From Chelatococcus sambhunathii (GTDB lineage: Bacteria; Pseudomonadota; Alphaproteobacteria; Rhizobiales; Methylopilaceae): DNA of 64,000 bases. The DNA lies in assembly GCA_031316315.1 (NCBI GenBank), contig JADBEO010000002.1, forward strand, positions 62,001 through 126,000. Direction: 5' to 3'. A model generated the notes under the pieces. The model made no database searches, had not been told where the DNA came from, and worked only from the letters and a program-made list of their open reading frames with translations. Position numbers and translations under genes: made by a program. Positions 1-10,177 of this stretch are shown in pieces (positions within the stretch are counted from its first letter, which is position 1; each line of letters begins with the position of its first letter).

Positions 1-1032
<1,032 letters not shown>

Positions 1033-1036
<4 letters not shown>

Positions 1037-1632
1037 GACTGATCCTGCTCGGGCCGCCCGGCGCCGGCAAAGGCACCCAGGCCGAGCGTCTGGTCCAGAA
1101 GCACGGCATCGTCCAGCTGTCTACGGGCGACATGCTGCGCGCGGCGGTGGCCGCGGGCACGCCGGTCGGCCTAGAGGCCAAGGACGTCATGGCGCGCGGC
1201 GAGCTCTGCCCGGACAGCCTCGTCGTCTCGATCGTGGCGGATCGCATTGAGCAGCCGGACGCCCATAACGGCTTCATCCTCGACGGGTTTCCGCGTACGC
1301 TTGCGCAGGCCGAAGCGCTGGACGCGATGCTGCACGAGCACAAGCTGGACCTCGACGCCGTCATCGAGCTCGTCGTCGACGAGACGATTCTGCTCGAGCG
1401 CGTGGAGGGCCGGGCGCGCGAAGCGGCCGCGGCGGGCAAACCGCTGCGGCCCGACGACGCGCCGGAGACGGTGAAGAAGCGGATCAACGACTTCAAGTCC
1501 GTAACGAGCCAACTGCGTCCGTTCTACCAAAGCAAGGGTCTGCACGCGTCGGTCGACGGCATGGCCTCGATCGACGACGTCGCCCGGCAGATCGACGCGA
1601 TCCTGGCGAAGGCTGAGACGGCCGCCGCCTGA
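1033..1632 (+). CDS. adk: Adenylate kinase
   Basis: Adenylate kinase interconverts ATP plus AMP and two ADP in the cytoplasm. The 199-residue protein has the P-loop GPPGAGKGT at residues 7-15, the AMP-binding region STGDMLR, and LDGFPRT near residue 83. The LID is the short form: the region after GRAREAAAAGKP lacks the inserted zinc-binding four-cysteine domain seen in long bacterial versions, and the length fits this. It follows secY with a 4-base overlap, the classical arrangement. It is the last gene before a 294-base gap in the ribosomal cluster. Confidence 0.98.
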
Positions 1633-1888
1633 GAGTTCCGGTCGTCATCGGATGGCGGAGTCGATGTTCCGCACGGCCTCTCGACGCGTTGACATGGGAA
1701 TGGCGGGCCAAGTCCGGGCCGACGACGCACTCAGGGGTTGACGTAGCGTCGTTAAGGCGCTACGCGCACCTCATCCCGAAAGCAGTCCGGTCGCGCTGTC
1801 GCTCGAGCGCCGCGTCCCGCGCTGCTTTTCGGCGCTTTCACTGAAAGGCGCGCAGGGGCCGGCCTCCACCGGACGCGCGCCTTCTTCC

Positions 1889-1905
1889 GCCGGCGCTTCG
1901 CCGGC
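1889..1905 (+). other. Hairpin in the rpsM leader
   Basis: A 6-bp stem (gccggc/gccggc) with a 5-nt loop sits just before the rpsM ribosome binding site (ggagga, about 1913-1918). It could affect rpsM translation or be an mRNA-processing site. The rest of the 294-base space between adk and rpsM holds no convincing gene. The role is inferred. Confidence 0.3.
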
Positions 1906-1926
1906 CCCAAATGGAGGAGCGTACCC

Positions 1927-2295
1927 ATGGCCCGCATCGCCGGCGTCAACATTCCGACGAACAAGCGCGTCGTCATCGCGCTGCAGTACATCCACGGCAT
2001 CGGGGCCAAGAAGGCGACCGAGATCTGCGAGAAGGTCTCGATCCCGGCCGAGCGTCGCGTCAACCAGCTGACCGACGCCGAAGTCATCCAGATCCGCGAG
2101 ACCATCGACCGCGACTATCTCGTCGAGGGCGACCTGCGCCGCGACGTCGCGATGAACATCAAGCGCCTGATGGATCTCGGCTGCTACCGGGGCCTGCGCC
2201 ATCGTCGCGGCCTGCCGGTGCGCGGCCAGCGCACCCATACCAACGCCCGCACCCGGAAGGGCAAGGCGAAGCCGATCGCCGGCAAGAAGAAGTGA
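1927..2295 (+). CDS. rpsM: 30S ribosomal protein S13
   Basis: S13 lies in the head of the 30S subunit and contacts P-site tRNA and the 50S subunit. The 122-residue product begins [14 protein letters not shown], has the helix-two-turn-helix motif IHGIGAKKA, and ends in the strongly basic tail [17 protein letters not shown], all typical of the family at its normal length. The start is the ATG preceded by ggagga at about 9 bases. It heads the rpsM-rpsK-rpoA-rplQ (alpha operon) block. The usual rpsD is absent from this block, as expected in alphaproteobacteria, where rpsD sits elsewhere. Confidence 0.98.
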   Translation: MARIAGVNIPTNKRVVIALQYIHGIGAKKATEICEKVSIPAERRVNQLTDAEVIQIRETIDRDYLVEGDLRRDVAMNIKRLMDLGCYRGLRHRRGLPVRGQRTHTNARTRKGKAKPIAGKKK

Positions 2296-2300
2296 TGTGA

Positions 2301-2318
2301 GGGCGGCCTGAGCCGCCC
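2301..2318 (+). terminator. GC hairpin after rpsM
   Basis: A perfect 7-bp stem (gggcggc/gccgccc) with a ctga loop begins 6 bases after the rpsM stop codon. No T-run follows, so it is more likely an attenuator or mRNA-end stabiliser than a strong intrinsic terminator. Confidence 0.4.
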
Positions 2319-2321
2319 GAT

Positions 2322-2421
2322 CGTCATCCCAGACGGCCGACAGGCCGATCCGGGATCGTCCTCGGGACAGAGGGCGCCTTAAATACGATCCCGGATCGCG
2401 ATCGGCGCGTCCGGGATGACG
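2322..2421. repeat. Nested inverted-repeat element between rpsM and rpsK
   Basis: The outer arms are cgtcatcccagacg (2322-2335) and cgtccgggatgacg (2408-2421), complementary with one mismatch. The inner arms are ccgatccgggatcgt (2345-2359) and acgatcccggatcg (2385-2398). The unit looks like an alphaproteobacterial dispersed palindromic element of the tccgggatgacg type. A shorter gatcccgg/ccgggatc palindrome of similar base sequence lies downstream of fdoI at 61576-61607. Insertion here splits an otherwise compact ribosomal operon with a 214-base spacer. Confidence 0.7.
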
Positions 2422-2509
2422 TGAGTTTCGAAGGATCCCGGACCTGTTCGGGAGACGCATATTTCCCGAGCGCCTGGAACAACGGGCGCGCCTGAAGGAT
2501 CGAGAGCAT

Positions 2510-2899
2510 ATGGCCAAGGAAGCCCAGCGCATTCGCCGTCGCGAGCGCAAGAACATCGCCTCCGGCGTCGCGCATGTGAACGCGACGTTCAACAACACCA
2601 TGATCACCATCACGGACGCGCAGGGCAACACGGTGTCCTGGTCGTCCGCCGGCGCGCAGGGCTTCAAGGGCTCGCGCAAGTCGACGCCCTACGCTGCGCA
2701 GGTCGCCGCCGAGGACGCCGCCAAGAAGGCCGCCGAACATGGCATGCGGACCCTCGAGGTCGAAGTCCGCGGCCCGGGTTCCGGCCGTGAGTCGGCGCTT
2801 CGCGCGCTTCAGGCTTCGGGCTTCATGGTCACCTCGATCCGCGACGTGACCCCGATCCCGCACAATGGTTGCCGGCCGCGCAAGCGGCGCCGCGTCTGA
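2510..2899 (+). CDS. rpsK: 30S ribosomal protein S11
   Basis: S11 is part of the 30S platform and helps form the mRNA exit site. The 129-residue protein opens [16 protein letters not shown] and contains the family motifs [35 protein letters not shown] and the C-terminal [13 protein letters not shown]. Length and sequence are normal for alphaproteobacteria. The ATG follows a purine-rich site (aaggatcgagag). It lies between rpsM and rpoA and is separated from rpsM by an inverted-repeat element. Confidence 0.98.
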   Translation: MAKEAQRIRRRERKNIASGVAHVNATFNNTMITITDAQGNTVSWSSAGAQGFKGSRKSTPYAAQVAAEDAAKKAAEHGMRTLEVEVRGPGSGRESALRALQASGFMVTSIRDVTPIPHNGCRPRKRRRV

Positions 2900-3026
2900 C
2901 GCGACTTTTCAGCGATGCGTCCCGAGACGTCGGGGCGCATCTTCGTTTCCCGCCTCGCAGCGACCGGTCGCGCGAGGCGACCCGCAAGGCGAGGGCGGCC
3001 GGCGGGCGACCGAAGGATGCACAGAA

Positions 3027-4043
3027 GTGATCCAGAAGAATTGGCAAGACCTTATTAAGCCGAACAAGCTCGAGGTTTCGGCCTCCGGCGACGGCAAGCG
3101 CTCGGCGACCATGGTCGCCGCTCCGCTGGAGCGCGGCTTCGGCCTGACGCTCGGCAACGCGCTGCGCCGCATCCTGCTGTCCTCGCTCCAGGGCGCGGCG
3201 GTGACCTCCGTCCACATCGACGGCGTCCTGCACGAGTTCTCGTCGATCCCGGGCGTCCGCGAGGACGTCACCGACATCGTCCTGAACATCAAGGACATCG
3301 CCATCAAGATGCAGGGCGAAGGCCCGAAGCGGATGGTGCTGCGCAAGCAGGGCCCCGGCCAGGTGCTCGCGAGCGACATCCAGGTCGTCGGCGACGTCCA
3401 GGTTCTGAACCCTGACCTCGTGCTCTGCACCCTCGACGAGGGCGCCGAGATCCGCATGGAGTTCACGGTCGACACGGGCAAGGGCTATGTCTCCGCCGAC
3501 CGTAACCGGCCCGAGGACGCCCCGATCGGCCTGATCCCGGTCGACAGCCTCTATTCGCCCGTCAAGAAGGTTTCTTACCGCGTCGAGAGCACCCGCGAGG
3601 GCCAGGACCTCGACAAGGACAAGCTGACCCTGCAGGTCGAGACCAACGGCTCGATCACTCCCGAGGACGCCGTGGCCTACGCCGCGCGCATCCTGCAGGA
3701 CCAGCTCGAGGTGTTCGTCAACTTCGAGGAGCCGAAGAAGGAACAGGCTCCGTCCGCCATTCCGGAGCTCGCCTTCAACCCGGCGCTGCTCAAGAAGGTC
3801 GACGAGCTCGAACTGTCGGTGCGTTCGGCGAACTGCCTGAAGAACGACAACATCGTCTACATCGGCGACCTCATCCAGAAGACCGAAGCCGAGATGCTCC
3901 GCACCCCGAACTTCGGCCGCAAGTCGCTCAACGAAATCAAGGAAGTGCTGGCCCAGATGGGGCTGCATCTCGGGATGGAGGTCGGCGGCTGGCCGCCGGA
4001 CAACATCGACGAGCTCGCCAAGCGCTTCGAGGAACACTACTGA
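3027..4043 (+). CDS. rpoA: RNA polymerase alpha subunit
   Basis: The alpha subunit nucleates RNA polymerase assembly and contacts activators and UP elements. I place the start at the GTG at 3027, giving a 338-residue protein beginning (M)[16 protein letters not shown], the standard alphaproteobacterial N-terminus; a longer in-frame extension upstream has no family resemblance. The N-terminal dimerisation domain includes [20 protein letters not shown] (about residues 36-55). After a linker near residue 235, the C-terminal domain carries the helix-hairpin-helix DNA-binding region ([29 protein letters not shown]). A gaagga element precedes the GTG by about 10 bases. rplQ follows. Confidence 0.97.
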   Translation: MIQKNWQDLIKPNKLEVSASGDGKRSATMVAAPLERGFGLTLGNALRRILLSSLQGAAVTSVHIDGVLHEFSSIPGVREDVTDIVLNIKDIAIKMQGEGPKRMVLRKQGPGQVLASDIQVVGDVQVLNPDLVLCTLDEGAEIRMEFTVDTGKGYVSADRNRPEDAPIGLIPVDSLYSPVKKVSYRVESTREGQDLDKDKLTLQVETNGSITPEDAVAYAARILQDQLEVFVNFEEPKKEQAPSAIPELAFNPALLKKVDELELSVRSANCLKNDNIVYIGDLIQKTEAEMLRTPNFGRKSLNEIKEVLAQMGLHLGMEVGGWPPDNIDELAKRFEEHY

Positions 4044-4098
4044 GGTCGCGAGGATCTGACGCCCTACGAGGCGAGGATCCTTCGAGGAGAAGACTAAA

Positions 4099-4512
4099 AT
4101 GTCCATGCACGCCCGCCGCGGCCGCCGCTTCAACCGTCTGCAGAGCCATCGCAAGGCGATGTTCGCCAACATGGCTCAGTCGCTGATCGAGCACGAGCAG
4201 ATCGTCACCACCCTGCCGAAGGCGAAGGACCTGCGTCCGATCGTCGAGAAGCTGGTGACGCTCGCTCGCCGCGACGATCTCGCCGCCCGCCGCCTCGCGC
4301 TCGCCGAGCTCCGCCACCTGCCGACGGTGCGCAAGCTCTTCGAGACGATCGCCCCGCGCTACAAGGAACGTCCGGGCGGCTATCTGCGCATCATCAAGGC
4401 CGGCTTCCGCCATGGCGACAACGCCCCCGTCGCGGTGATCGAGTTCGTCGACCGGGATGTCGACGCCAAGGGCAAGGTCGACCGCGAGCGCGCGGACGCT
4501 GAAGCCGCCTGA
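4099..4512 (+). CDS. rplQ: 50S ribosomal protein L17
   Basis: L17 is a 50S protein near the exit tunnel. The 137-residue product starts [21 protein letters not shown] and has the conserved internal stretches [15 protein letters not shown] and [14 protein letters not shown], with a short acidic and basic C-terminal extension typical of alphaproteobacteria. A strong cgaggaga ribosome binding site lies about 8 bases before the ATG. It closes the alpha operon; the next gene is on the opposite strand. Confidence 0.98.
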   Translation: MSMHARRGRRFNRLQSHRKAMFANMAQSLIEHEQIVTTLPKAKDLRPIVEKLVTLARRDDLAARRLALAELRHLPTVRKLFETIAPRYKERPGGYLRIIKAGFRHGDNAPVAVIEFVDRDVDAKGKVDRERADAEAA

Positions 4513-4589
4513 GCTTCACGCTTCAGATGAAGAACTGACGGGAAGCGGCCGGCGACGGCCGTTTTCTCGTTTCGGGCCGAAGGTCGGCC

Positions 4590-4775
4590 TCAGCGCCGAG
4601 ACCAAACGACCAGCGCCGCTCCGACCGCCGCGAGCCCTGCGCCGTACCAGGCCCACTCGGTCTGCGCGATCATGAAGCTCTCCCGCGGCCAGGCGATCCA
4701 GCCGAGGCCCTGGCCGATCCAGAGCCCGCCTATGGCGAGCGCGATCAGGCCGAGGATGAGGAGCAGCGTCTTCAT
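4590..4775 (-). CDS. Small two-helix membrane protein of unknown function
   Basis: The 61-residue product has two predicted membrane helices, one near residues 3-30 (LLLILGLIALAIGGLWIGQG) and one near 40-58 (WAWYGAGLAAVGAALVVW), joined by a short loop with Trp, Pro and Arg. The ATG at 4775 is preceded by ggag at 7 bases, which supports a real gene. I do not recognise a named family. It stands alone on the minus strand between rplQ and the protease gene, and convergently faces rplQ. Confidence 0.7.
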   Translation of the reverse strand: MKTLLLILGLIALAIGGLWIGQGLGWIAWPRESFMIAQTEWAWYGAGLAAVGAALVVWSRR

Positions 4776-4877
4776 GGTTCATCTCCATCGCCGCGAGGCG
4801 CGCCGTAGGCTGTTCCGTCGACGCCGCTTCCGCCTTATCTGAGATCCCGTCCGCCTGTCCGCAACGAAAGCGCCTGC

Positions 4878-6281
<1,404 letters not shown>

Positions 6282-6311
6282 GAGCGGCTCGCGAAGGCGC
6301 AACGTTCGCCG

Positions 6312-6453
6312 CCCCTTCTCCCCGCCGCGGGAGAAGGTAAGGATGAGGGTGCGTGGCGGCCCGGGCGCCGGTTGGACACGGCCGCCACGGAAGCGGCTTG
6401 GTCTGCCAGCGCCGAGGCCCTCACTCTTACCCTCTCCGCACGCGGGAGAGGGG
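6312..6453. repeat. Pair of hairpin repeats in inverted orientation before rarA
   Basis: The first unit is a perfect 9-bp stem ccttctccc (6314-6322) / gggagaagg (6329-6337), followed by taaggatgaggg. The second is ccctctcc (6430-6437) / ggagaggg (6445-6452), preceded by the complement of the same tail (ccctcactcttac). The two units are thus inverted copies of one dispersed element, a type common in alphaproteobacterial intergenic DNA. The space between degP-like and rarA is otherwise empty. Confidence 0.7.
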
Positions 6454-6479
6454 ATCGTCGAACGCCGAGCCCGATCCTG

Positions 6480-7784
6480 ATGACGAACCTCTTCGAAGCC
6501 GCCGGGATGCAAAGGTACGCGCCGCGGCCGCTCGCGGATCGGCTGAGGCCGACATCGCTGGGCGAGGTGATCGGCCAGGAGCACCTGCTCGGCCCGGACG
6601 GCGCGCTCGGCCGGCTGGTCGAGGCGGGCTCGCTCGGCAGCCTGATCTTCTGGGGGCCGCCCGGCACGGGCAAGACGACGGTCGGCCGCCTTCTCGCCGA
6701 CGCCACGGACCTCGCCTTCGAGCCGATCTCGGCGATCTTCACCGGCGTCGCCGACCTGAAGAAAGTGTTCGAGACCGCGCGCGCCCGCCGCATGACCGGA
6801 CGCGGCACACTGCTGTTCGTCGACGAGATCCATCGCTTCAACAAGGCGCAGCAGGACAGCTTTCTGCCCGTCATGGAGGACGGCACCGTCACGCTGGTCG
6901 GCGCGACGACGGAAAATCCCTCCTTCGCGCTGAACGCGGCGCTGCTGTCCCGCGCCCGCGTCCTCGTGTTCCGATCGCTCGACGAGAAGGCGATCGAAAA
7001 GCTGCTGGCGCGCGCGGAAGGCATCGAGGGCAGGGCGCTGCCGCTCGACGAGGAGGCCCGCGCCTCGCTCATCCGCATGGCGGACGGCGACGGCCGCGCA
7101 GCGCTGACTCTGTCCGAAGAGATCTGGCGCGCCGCCCGCAAGGGTGAGGTGTTCGACGCCGCGCGCGTTCAGGACGTCGTCCAGCGCCGCGCGCCGATCT
7201 ACGACAAGTCGGCCGACGGCCACTACAATCTGATCTCGGCGCTGCACAAGTCGGTGCGGGGCTCCGATCCCGACGCGGCGCTCTACTGGTTCGCGCGCAT
7301 GCTCGACGGCGGCGAGGATCCGCTGTTCCTCGCGCGCCGGCTGATCCGCATGGCCTCGGAGGACATCGGACTCGCCGATCCGCAGGCGCTGACGGTCGCG
7401 ATCGCGGCGCGCGACGCCTATGAGCAGCTCGGCACGCCCGAGGGCGAGCTCGCGCTGGCCGAATGCGTCGTGCATCTCGCCACGGCGCCGAAGTCGAACG
7501 CGGTCTACGTCGCCTACAAGTCCGCCCGAGCCGCCGCCAAGGAGCACGGCTCGCTGCTGCCGCCCAAGCACATCCTCAACGCGCCGACGAAACTCATGAA
7601 GTCGGAAGGCTACGGCGACGGCTACGCCTATGACCACGACGTCCCCGACGCCTTTTCCGGCCAAAACTACTTCCCCGAGGCGATGGGGCGGCGGCGCTTC
7701 TACGATCCGCCGGACCGCGGCTTCGAACGCGAGCTGAGGAAGCGCCTCGACTACTGGGCGAAGCTCCGGGCCGAGCGGGGGTGA
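6480..7784 (+). CDS. rarA: RarA (MgsA), replication-associated recombination ATPase
   Basis: RarA is a clamp-loader-like AAA+ ATPase acting at stalled replication forks. I start it at the ATG at 6480 (MTNLFEAAGMQRYAPRPLAD), giving 434 residues, the usual size; an upstream in-frame extension runs through a dispersed repeat and is unlikely to be coding. Walker A is GPPGTGKTT at residues 59-67 and Walker B is LLFVDEIHRFNK. The C-terminal half has YDKSADGHYNLISALHKSVRGSDPD-type MgsA sequence with ALYWFARMLDGGEDP and NAPTKLMK. No operon partner is obvious downstream except the small toxin-antitoxin pair. Confidence 0.96.
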   Translation: MTNLFEAAGMQRYAPRPLADRLRPTSLGEVIGQEHLLGPDGALGRLVEAGSLGSLIFWGPPGTGKTTVGRLLADATDLAFEPISAIFTGVADLKKVFETARARRMTGRGTLLFVDEIHRFNKAQQDSFLPVMEDGTVTLVGATTENPSFALNAALLSRARVLVFRSLDEKAIEKLLARAEGIEGRALPLDEEARASLIRMADGDGRAALTLSEEIWRAARKGEVFDAARVQDVVQRRAPIYDKSADGHYNLISALHKSVRGSDPDAALYWFARMLDGGEDPLFLARRLIRMASEDIGLADPQALTVAIAARDAYEQLGTPEGELALAECVVHLATAPKSNAVYVAYKSARAAAKEHGSLLPPKHILNAPTKLMKSEGYGDGYAYDHDVPDAFSGQNYFPEAMGRRRFYDPPDRGFERELRKRLDYWAKLRAERG

Positions 7785-7843
7785 GGGCGTAGCGTGGGGC
7801 GCAGGATCAAATAGACTGGGCGCGGCGGAAGGGAGCGGAGCAG

Positions 7844-8068
7844 ATGACGAAAGCGCTGGATGCGGTCCTGGAGCGGATCGGCCGACTGCCGGATCACCGA
7901 CAGGATGAAATCGCCAGCATGATCGAGCGCATCATCGATCTGGAGGACGGAGCCGCGCGGGGGCTTTCGTCCGATCACTGGCTTGAAATCGATCGCAGGC
8001 TCGCGGGCGACCGGAAGTTCGCCAAGGACGAGGACGTTGAAGCCTTCTTCCGCGCCGCGTCCGCGTGA
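7844..8068 (+). CDS. Small acidic protein, probable antitoxin of a ParE/RelE pair
   Basis: The 74-residue product (MTKALDAVLERIGRLPDHRQ at its start) is helical and rich in Asp and Glu, ending DVEAFFRAASA. It resembles small antitoxins that pair with ParE toxins, with a helical N-terminus and an acidic C-terminal segment that could wrap the toxin. I do not see a clear ribbon-helix-helix DNA-binding motif. A ggagcag site precedes the ATG. Its stop overlaps the GTG of the next gene by four bases, the typical coupling of antitoxin and toxin. The antitoxin role is inferred mainly from that neighbour. Confidence 0.75.
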   Translation: MTKALDAVLERIGRLPDHRQDEIASMIERIIDLEDGAARGLSSDHWLEIDRRLAGDRKFAKDEDVEAFFRAASA

Positions 8069-8361
8069 AGGTTCATCTTCGCGAAGAAGCACTCGACGAT
8101 CTCGCGGACATCCGCAGCTGGTACGCCGAACGAAATCGGTCGGTGGCGCGAGCGTTCATGGCGCGGGTGCAGGCGCGGCTTGGTCAGCTCGCGGACTTTC
8201 CTGAACTTGCCGCGACAGAGGCCGGCCGCCCGGAACGACAGCTGTTTGTCGCAGGCACGCCTCTGATCATCGTGTATCGCGTCGAAAGCATCGAGAACCT
8301 CATCGACGTCATTGCGATCGTCGATGCGCGCCGTCATCCCTCCATCCGGTCTCGCCCATGA
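8065..8361 (+). CDS. RelE/ParE-family toxin
   Basis: The 98-residue product starts at a GTG inside the antitoxin stop (gtga) and begins (M)KVHLREEALDDLADIRSWYAE, the standard ParE-type opening strand and helix. The middle has ARLGQLADFPELA followed by a strand-rich end with VAGTPLIIVYRVE and IDVIAIVDARRHP, matching the ParE core. Family members inhibit gyrase (ParE) or cleave mRNA (RelE); the sequence favours ParE. Its stop overlaps the crcB start (atga), so the toxin pair and the fluoride exporter may share a transcript. Confidence 0.85.
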   Translation: MKVHLREEALDDLADIRSWYAERNRSVARAFMARVQARLGQLADFPELAATEAGRPERQLFVAGTPLIIVYRVESIENLIDVIAIVDARRHPSIRSRP

Positions 8362-8735
8362 TCTCCATCCTTTTCGTCGCGCTCGGCGGAGCGCTCGGCT
8401 CGGTGGCGCGCTACGGCGTCAACGTCTGGACGATGCGCGCCTTCGGACCGGGCTTTCCCTGGGGCACGCTGACCGTGAACGTCGTCGGCGGCCTGGTCAT
8501 GGGGCTGCTGGCGGCGCTGTTCGCGCTGAGGGCGCAGGCGCCGATGGAGGCCAGGCTGTTCCTGATGACCGGCGTCCTTGGCGGGTTCACGACCTTCTCG
8601 GCCTTCTCGCTCGATGCGGTCGCGCTGTGGGAGCGCGGCGAGGTCGGCGTCGCCGCGGCCTATGTCGCGGCCTCCGTCGTTCTCTCGATCGGGGCGCTCG
8701 CAGCGGGCCTCGCGCTCGGGCGCGCTCTGGGCTAA
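8358..8735 (+). CDS. crcB: Fluoride-specific ion channel CrcB/FluC
   Basis: CrcB/Fluc forms a dimeric channel that exports fluoride and so protects enolase and pyrophosphatase. The 125-residue protein has four membrane helices and the family motifs GGALGSVARY (residues 9-18), GTLTVNVVGG and GGFTTFSAFS, with the pore-lining Phe and Ser/Thr residues in the last. Length is normal. The start codon lies within the stop of the preceding ParE-type toxin gene. No fluoride riboswitch is visible immediately upstream, consistent with this coupled position. Confidence 0.95.
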   Translation: MISILFVALGGALGSVARYGVNVWTMRAFGPGFPWGTLTVNVVGGLVMGLLAALFALRAQAPMEARLFLMTGVLGGFTTFSAFSLDAVALWERGEVGVAAAYVAASVVLSIGALAAGLALGRALG

Positions 8736-8781
8736 GCCAAGCGCACGCGGGCGTCTCCCGCCCGAGAGACAAGATACGTCA

Positions 8782-10071
8782 ATGGCTCAACGACCCACGC
8801 GCGGACCGCGCCCACCCGCCGGCAAGGGCCCGGCCGCCAGACGACCGGCCGGCAAAGGCCCCGCGGGCAAGCGTCCGGCCGGCGGCAAGCCCACGCGCGC
8901 CGCCTCGCACAACGCGGCCGACGCCACCTTCCGGACGCCGAAGGCATATGGCGCGAAGGCTGCAAAGCCCGTGCGTGTGACGGCTGTCGAAAAGAGCGTC
9001 GCGCTCGCCGAGAAGGCGCTGCCGGCCCTGCCGGGCAAGTCCGCCGGCGTTCAGATGATCCCGGTGCGCGAGGCCGAGGAAGGCCTGCGGCTCGACCGCT
9101 GGTTCAAGGAGCGGTTCCCGGCGCTCGCTTTCGGCCATCTGCAGAAGCTCTGCCGCACGGGCCAGATCCGGGTCGACGGCGCGCGCGCCAAGACTGCGAC
9201 GCGCCTTTCCGCCGGCATGACGGTGCGCGTGCCGCCGCTGAAGGACGAGAGCGGCGAGGCCGGCGAGGACGGGGAGGGCGCCCCCAAGGCGCCGGCCGTG
9301 AAGCGGCCGTCGGTCGAGGACCGCGACGCCAAGGATCTGCGGCAGATGACCATCCATGAGGACAAGGACGTCCTCGTATTGAACAAGCCCTTCGGCCTCG
9401 CCGTGCAGGGCGGCTCGGGCCAGACGCGCCATGTCGACGGCATGCTGGCGGCGCTGACCGACCGCAGCGGGCAGAAGCCGCGTCTCGTCCACCGCATCGA
9501 CAAGGATACGGCCGGGGTGCTGGTCGTGGCCAAGACCAGGCTCGCCGCCTCCGAGCTTGCCCGCGCCTTCCGCTCGCGCTTCGCCCGAAAAGTCTACTGG
9601 GCGCTGGTGCCGGGCGTCCCGCGCGTGCGCCAGGGCCGCATCTCGACCTATCTCGCCAAGGGCGAGGGGGAGGGGGCCGAAGGCGAGCGCATGATGGTCG
9701 CCGAGCATGGCGATGACGGCGCTTCGCATGCGCTGACCTACTACGCCGTCGTCGAGCAGGCGGCGCAGAAGCTGTCCTGGCTGTCGCTGAAGCCTGTCAC
9801 GGGCCGCACCCACCAGCTGCGCGCCCATGCGGCCCATATCGGCCATCCGATCGTCGGCGACCCGAAATATTTCAACGTCGAGAACTGGGAGCTGCCGGGC
9901 GGCATCCAGAACCGGCTGCACCTGCTCGCGCGGCGCCTGGTGCTGCCGCTGCCCTCGGGCGACGTGCTCGACGTCTCCGCGCCGCTGCCCCCGCATATGC
10001 AGCAGAGCTGGAACCTGCTCGGCTTCGACGTCGACCGCTACGACCCGATCGTCGAGGCGCCCGAAGCCTAG
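8782..10071 (+). CDS. RluA-family 23S rRNA pseudouridine synthase (RluC/RluD-like)
   Basis: This family converts specific uridines in 23S rRNA to pseudouridine. From the ATG at 8782 the protein has 429 residues. The first 90 or so are a low-complexity Ala, Pro, Lys, Gly and Arg tail (repeats such as AGKGPAARRPAGKGP), unlike the family core. An S4 RNA-binding domain follows (LRLDRWFKERFPALAFG). The catalytic domain has HRID with Asp240 as nucleophile, and GRTHQLRAHAAHIGHPIVGD. RluC is the closest guess because of the S4 domain and alphaproteobacterial context, but RluD cannot be excluded. A strong palindrome closes the gene. Confidence 0.92.
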   Translation: MAQRPTRGPRPPAGKGPAARRPAGKGPAGKRPAGGKPTRAASHNAADATFRTPKAYGAKAAKPVRVTAVEKSVALAEKALPALPGKSAGVQMIPVREAEEGLRLDRWFKERFPALAFGHLQKLCRTGQIRVDGARAKTATRLSAGMTVRVPPLKDESGEAGEDGEGAPKAPAVKRPSVEDRDAKDLRQMTIHEDKDVLVLNKPFGLAVQGGSGQTRHVDGMLAALTDRSGQKPRLVHRIDKDTAGVLVVAKTRLAASELARAFRSRFARKVYWALVPGVPRVRQGRISTYLAKGEGEGAEGERMMVAEHGDDGASHALTYYAVVEQAAQKLSWLSLKPVTGRTHQLRAHAAHIGHPIVGDPKYFNVENWELPGGIQNRLHLLARRLVLPLPSGDVLDVSAPLPPHMQQSWNLLGFDVDRYDPIVEAPEA

Positions 10072-10138
10072 AGCAAATCCGCTTTAACCGGGATCGGATG
10101 ATCCAGGTCAAACGGAAGAATTCCTCGGCTTTCTTATG

Positions 10139-10173
10139 CTGGAGCAAGTCCGCGGCAGACGGACTTGCTCCAG
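10139..10173. terminator. Bidirectional hairpin between convergent genes
   Basis: A perfect 14-bp stem (ctggagcaagtccg at 10139-10152, cggacttgctccag at 10160-10173) with a 7-nt loop lies between the stop of the pseudouridine synthase and the stop of the minus-strand DUF3616 gene. Position fits a shared terminator, although there is no long T-run and the sequence resembles dispersed alphaproteobacterial palindromes. Confidence 0.6.
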
Positions 10174-10177
10174 GCTC

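Noticed and set aside
8300-8360. Fluoride riboswitch before crcB
   Set aside because: The bases before crcB encode the toxin; no pseudoknot-type fluoride motif was found.
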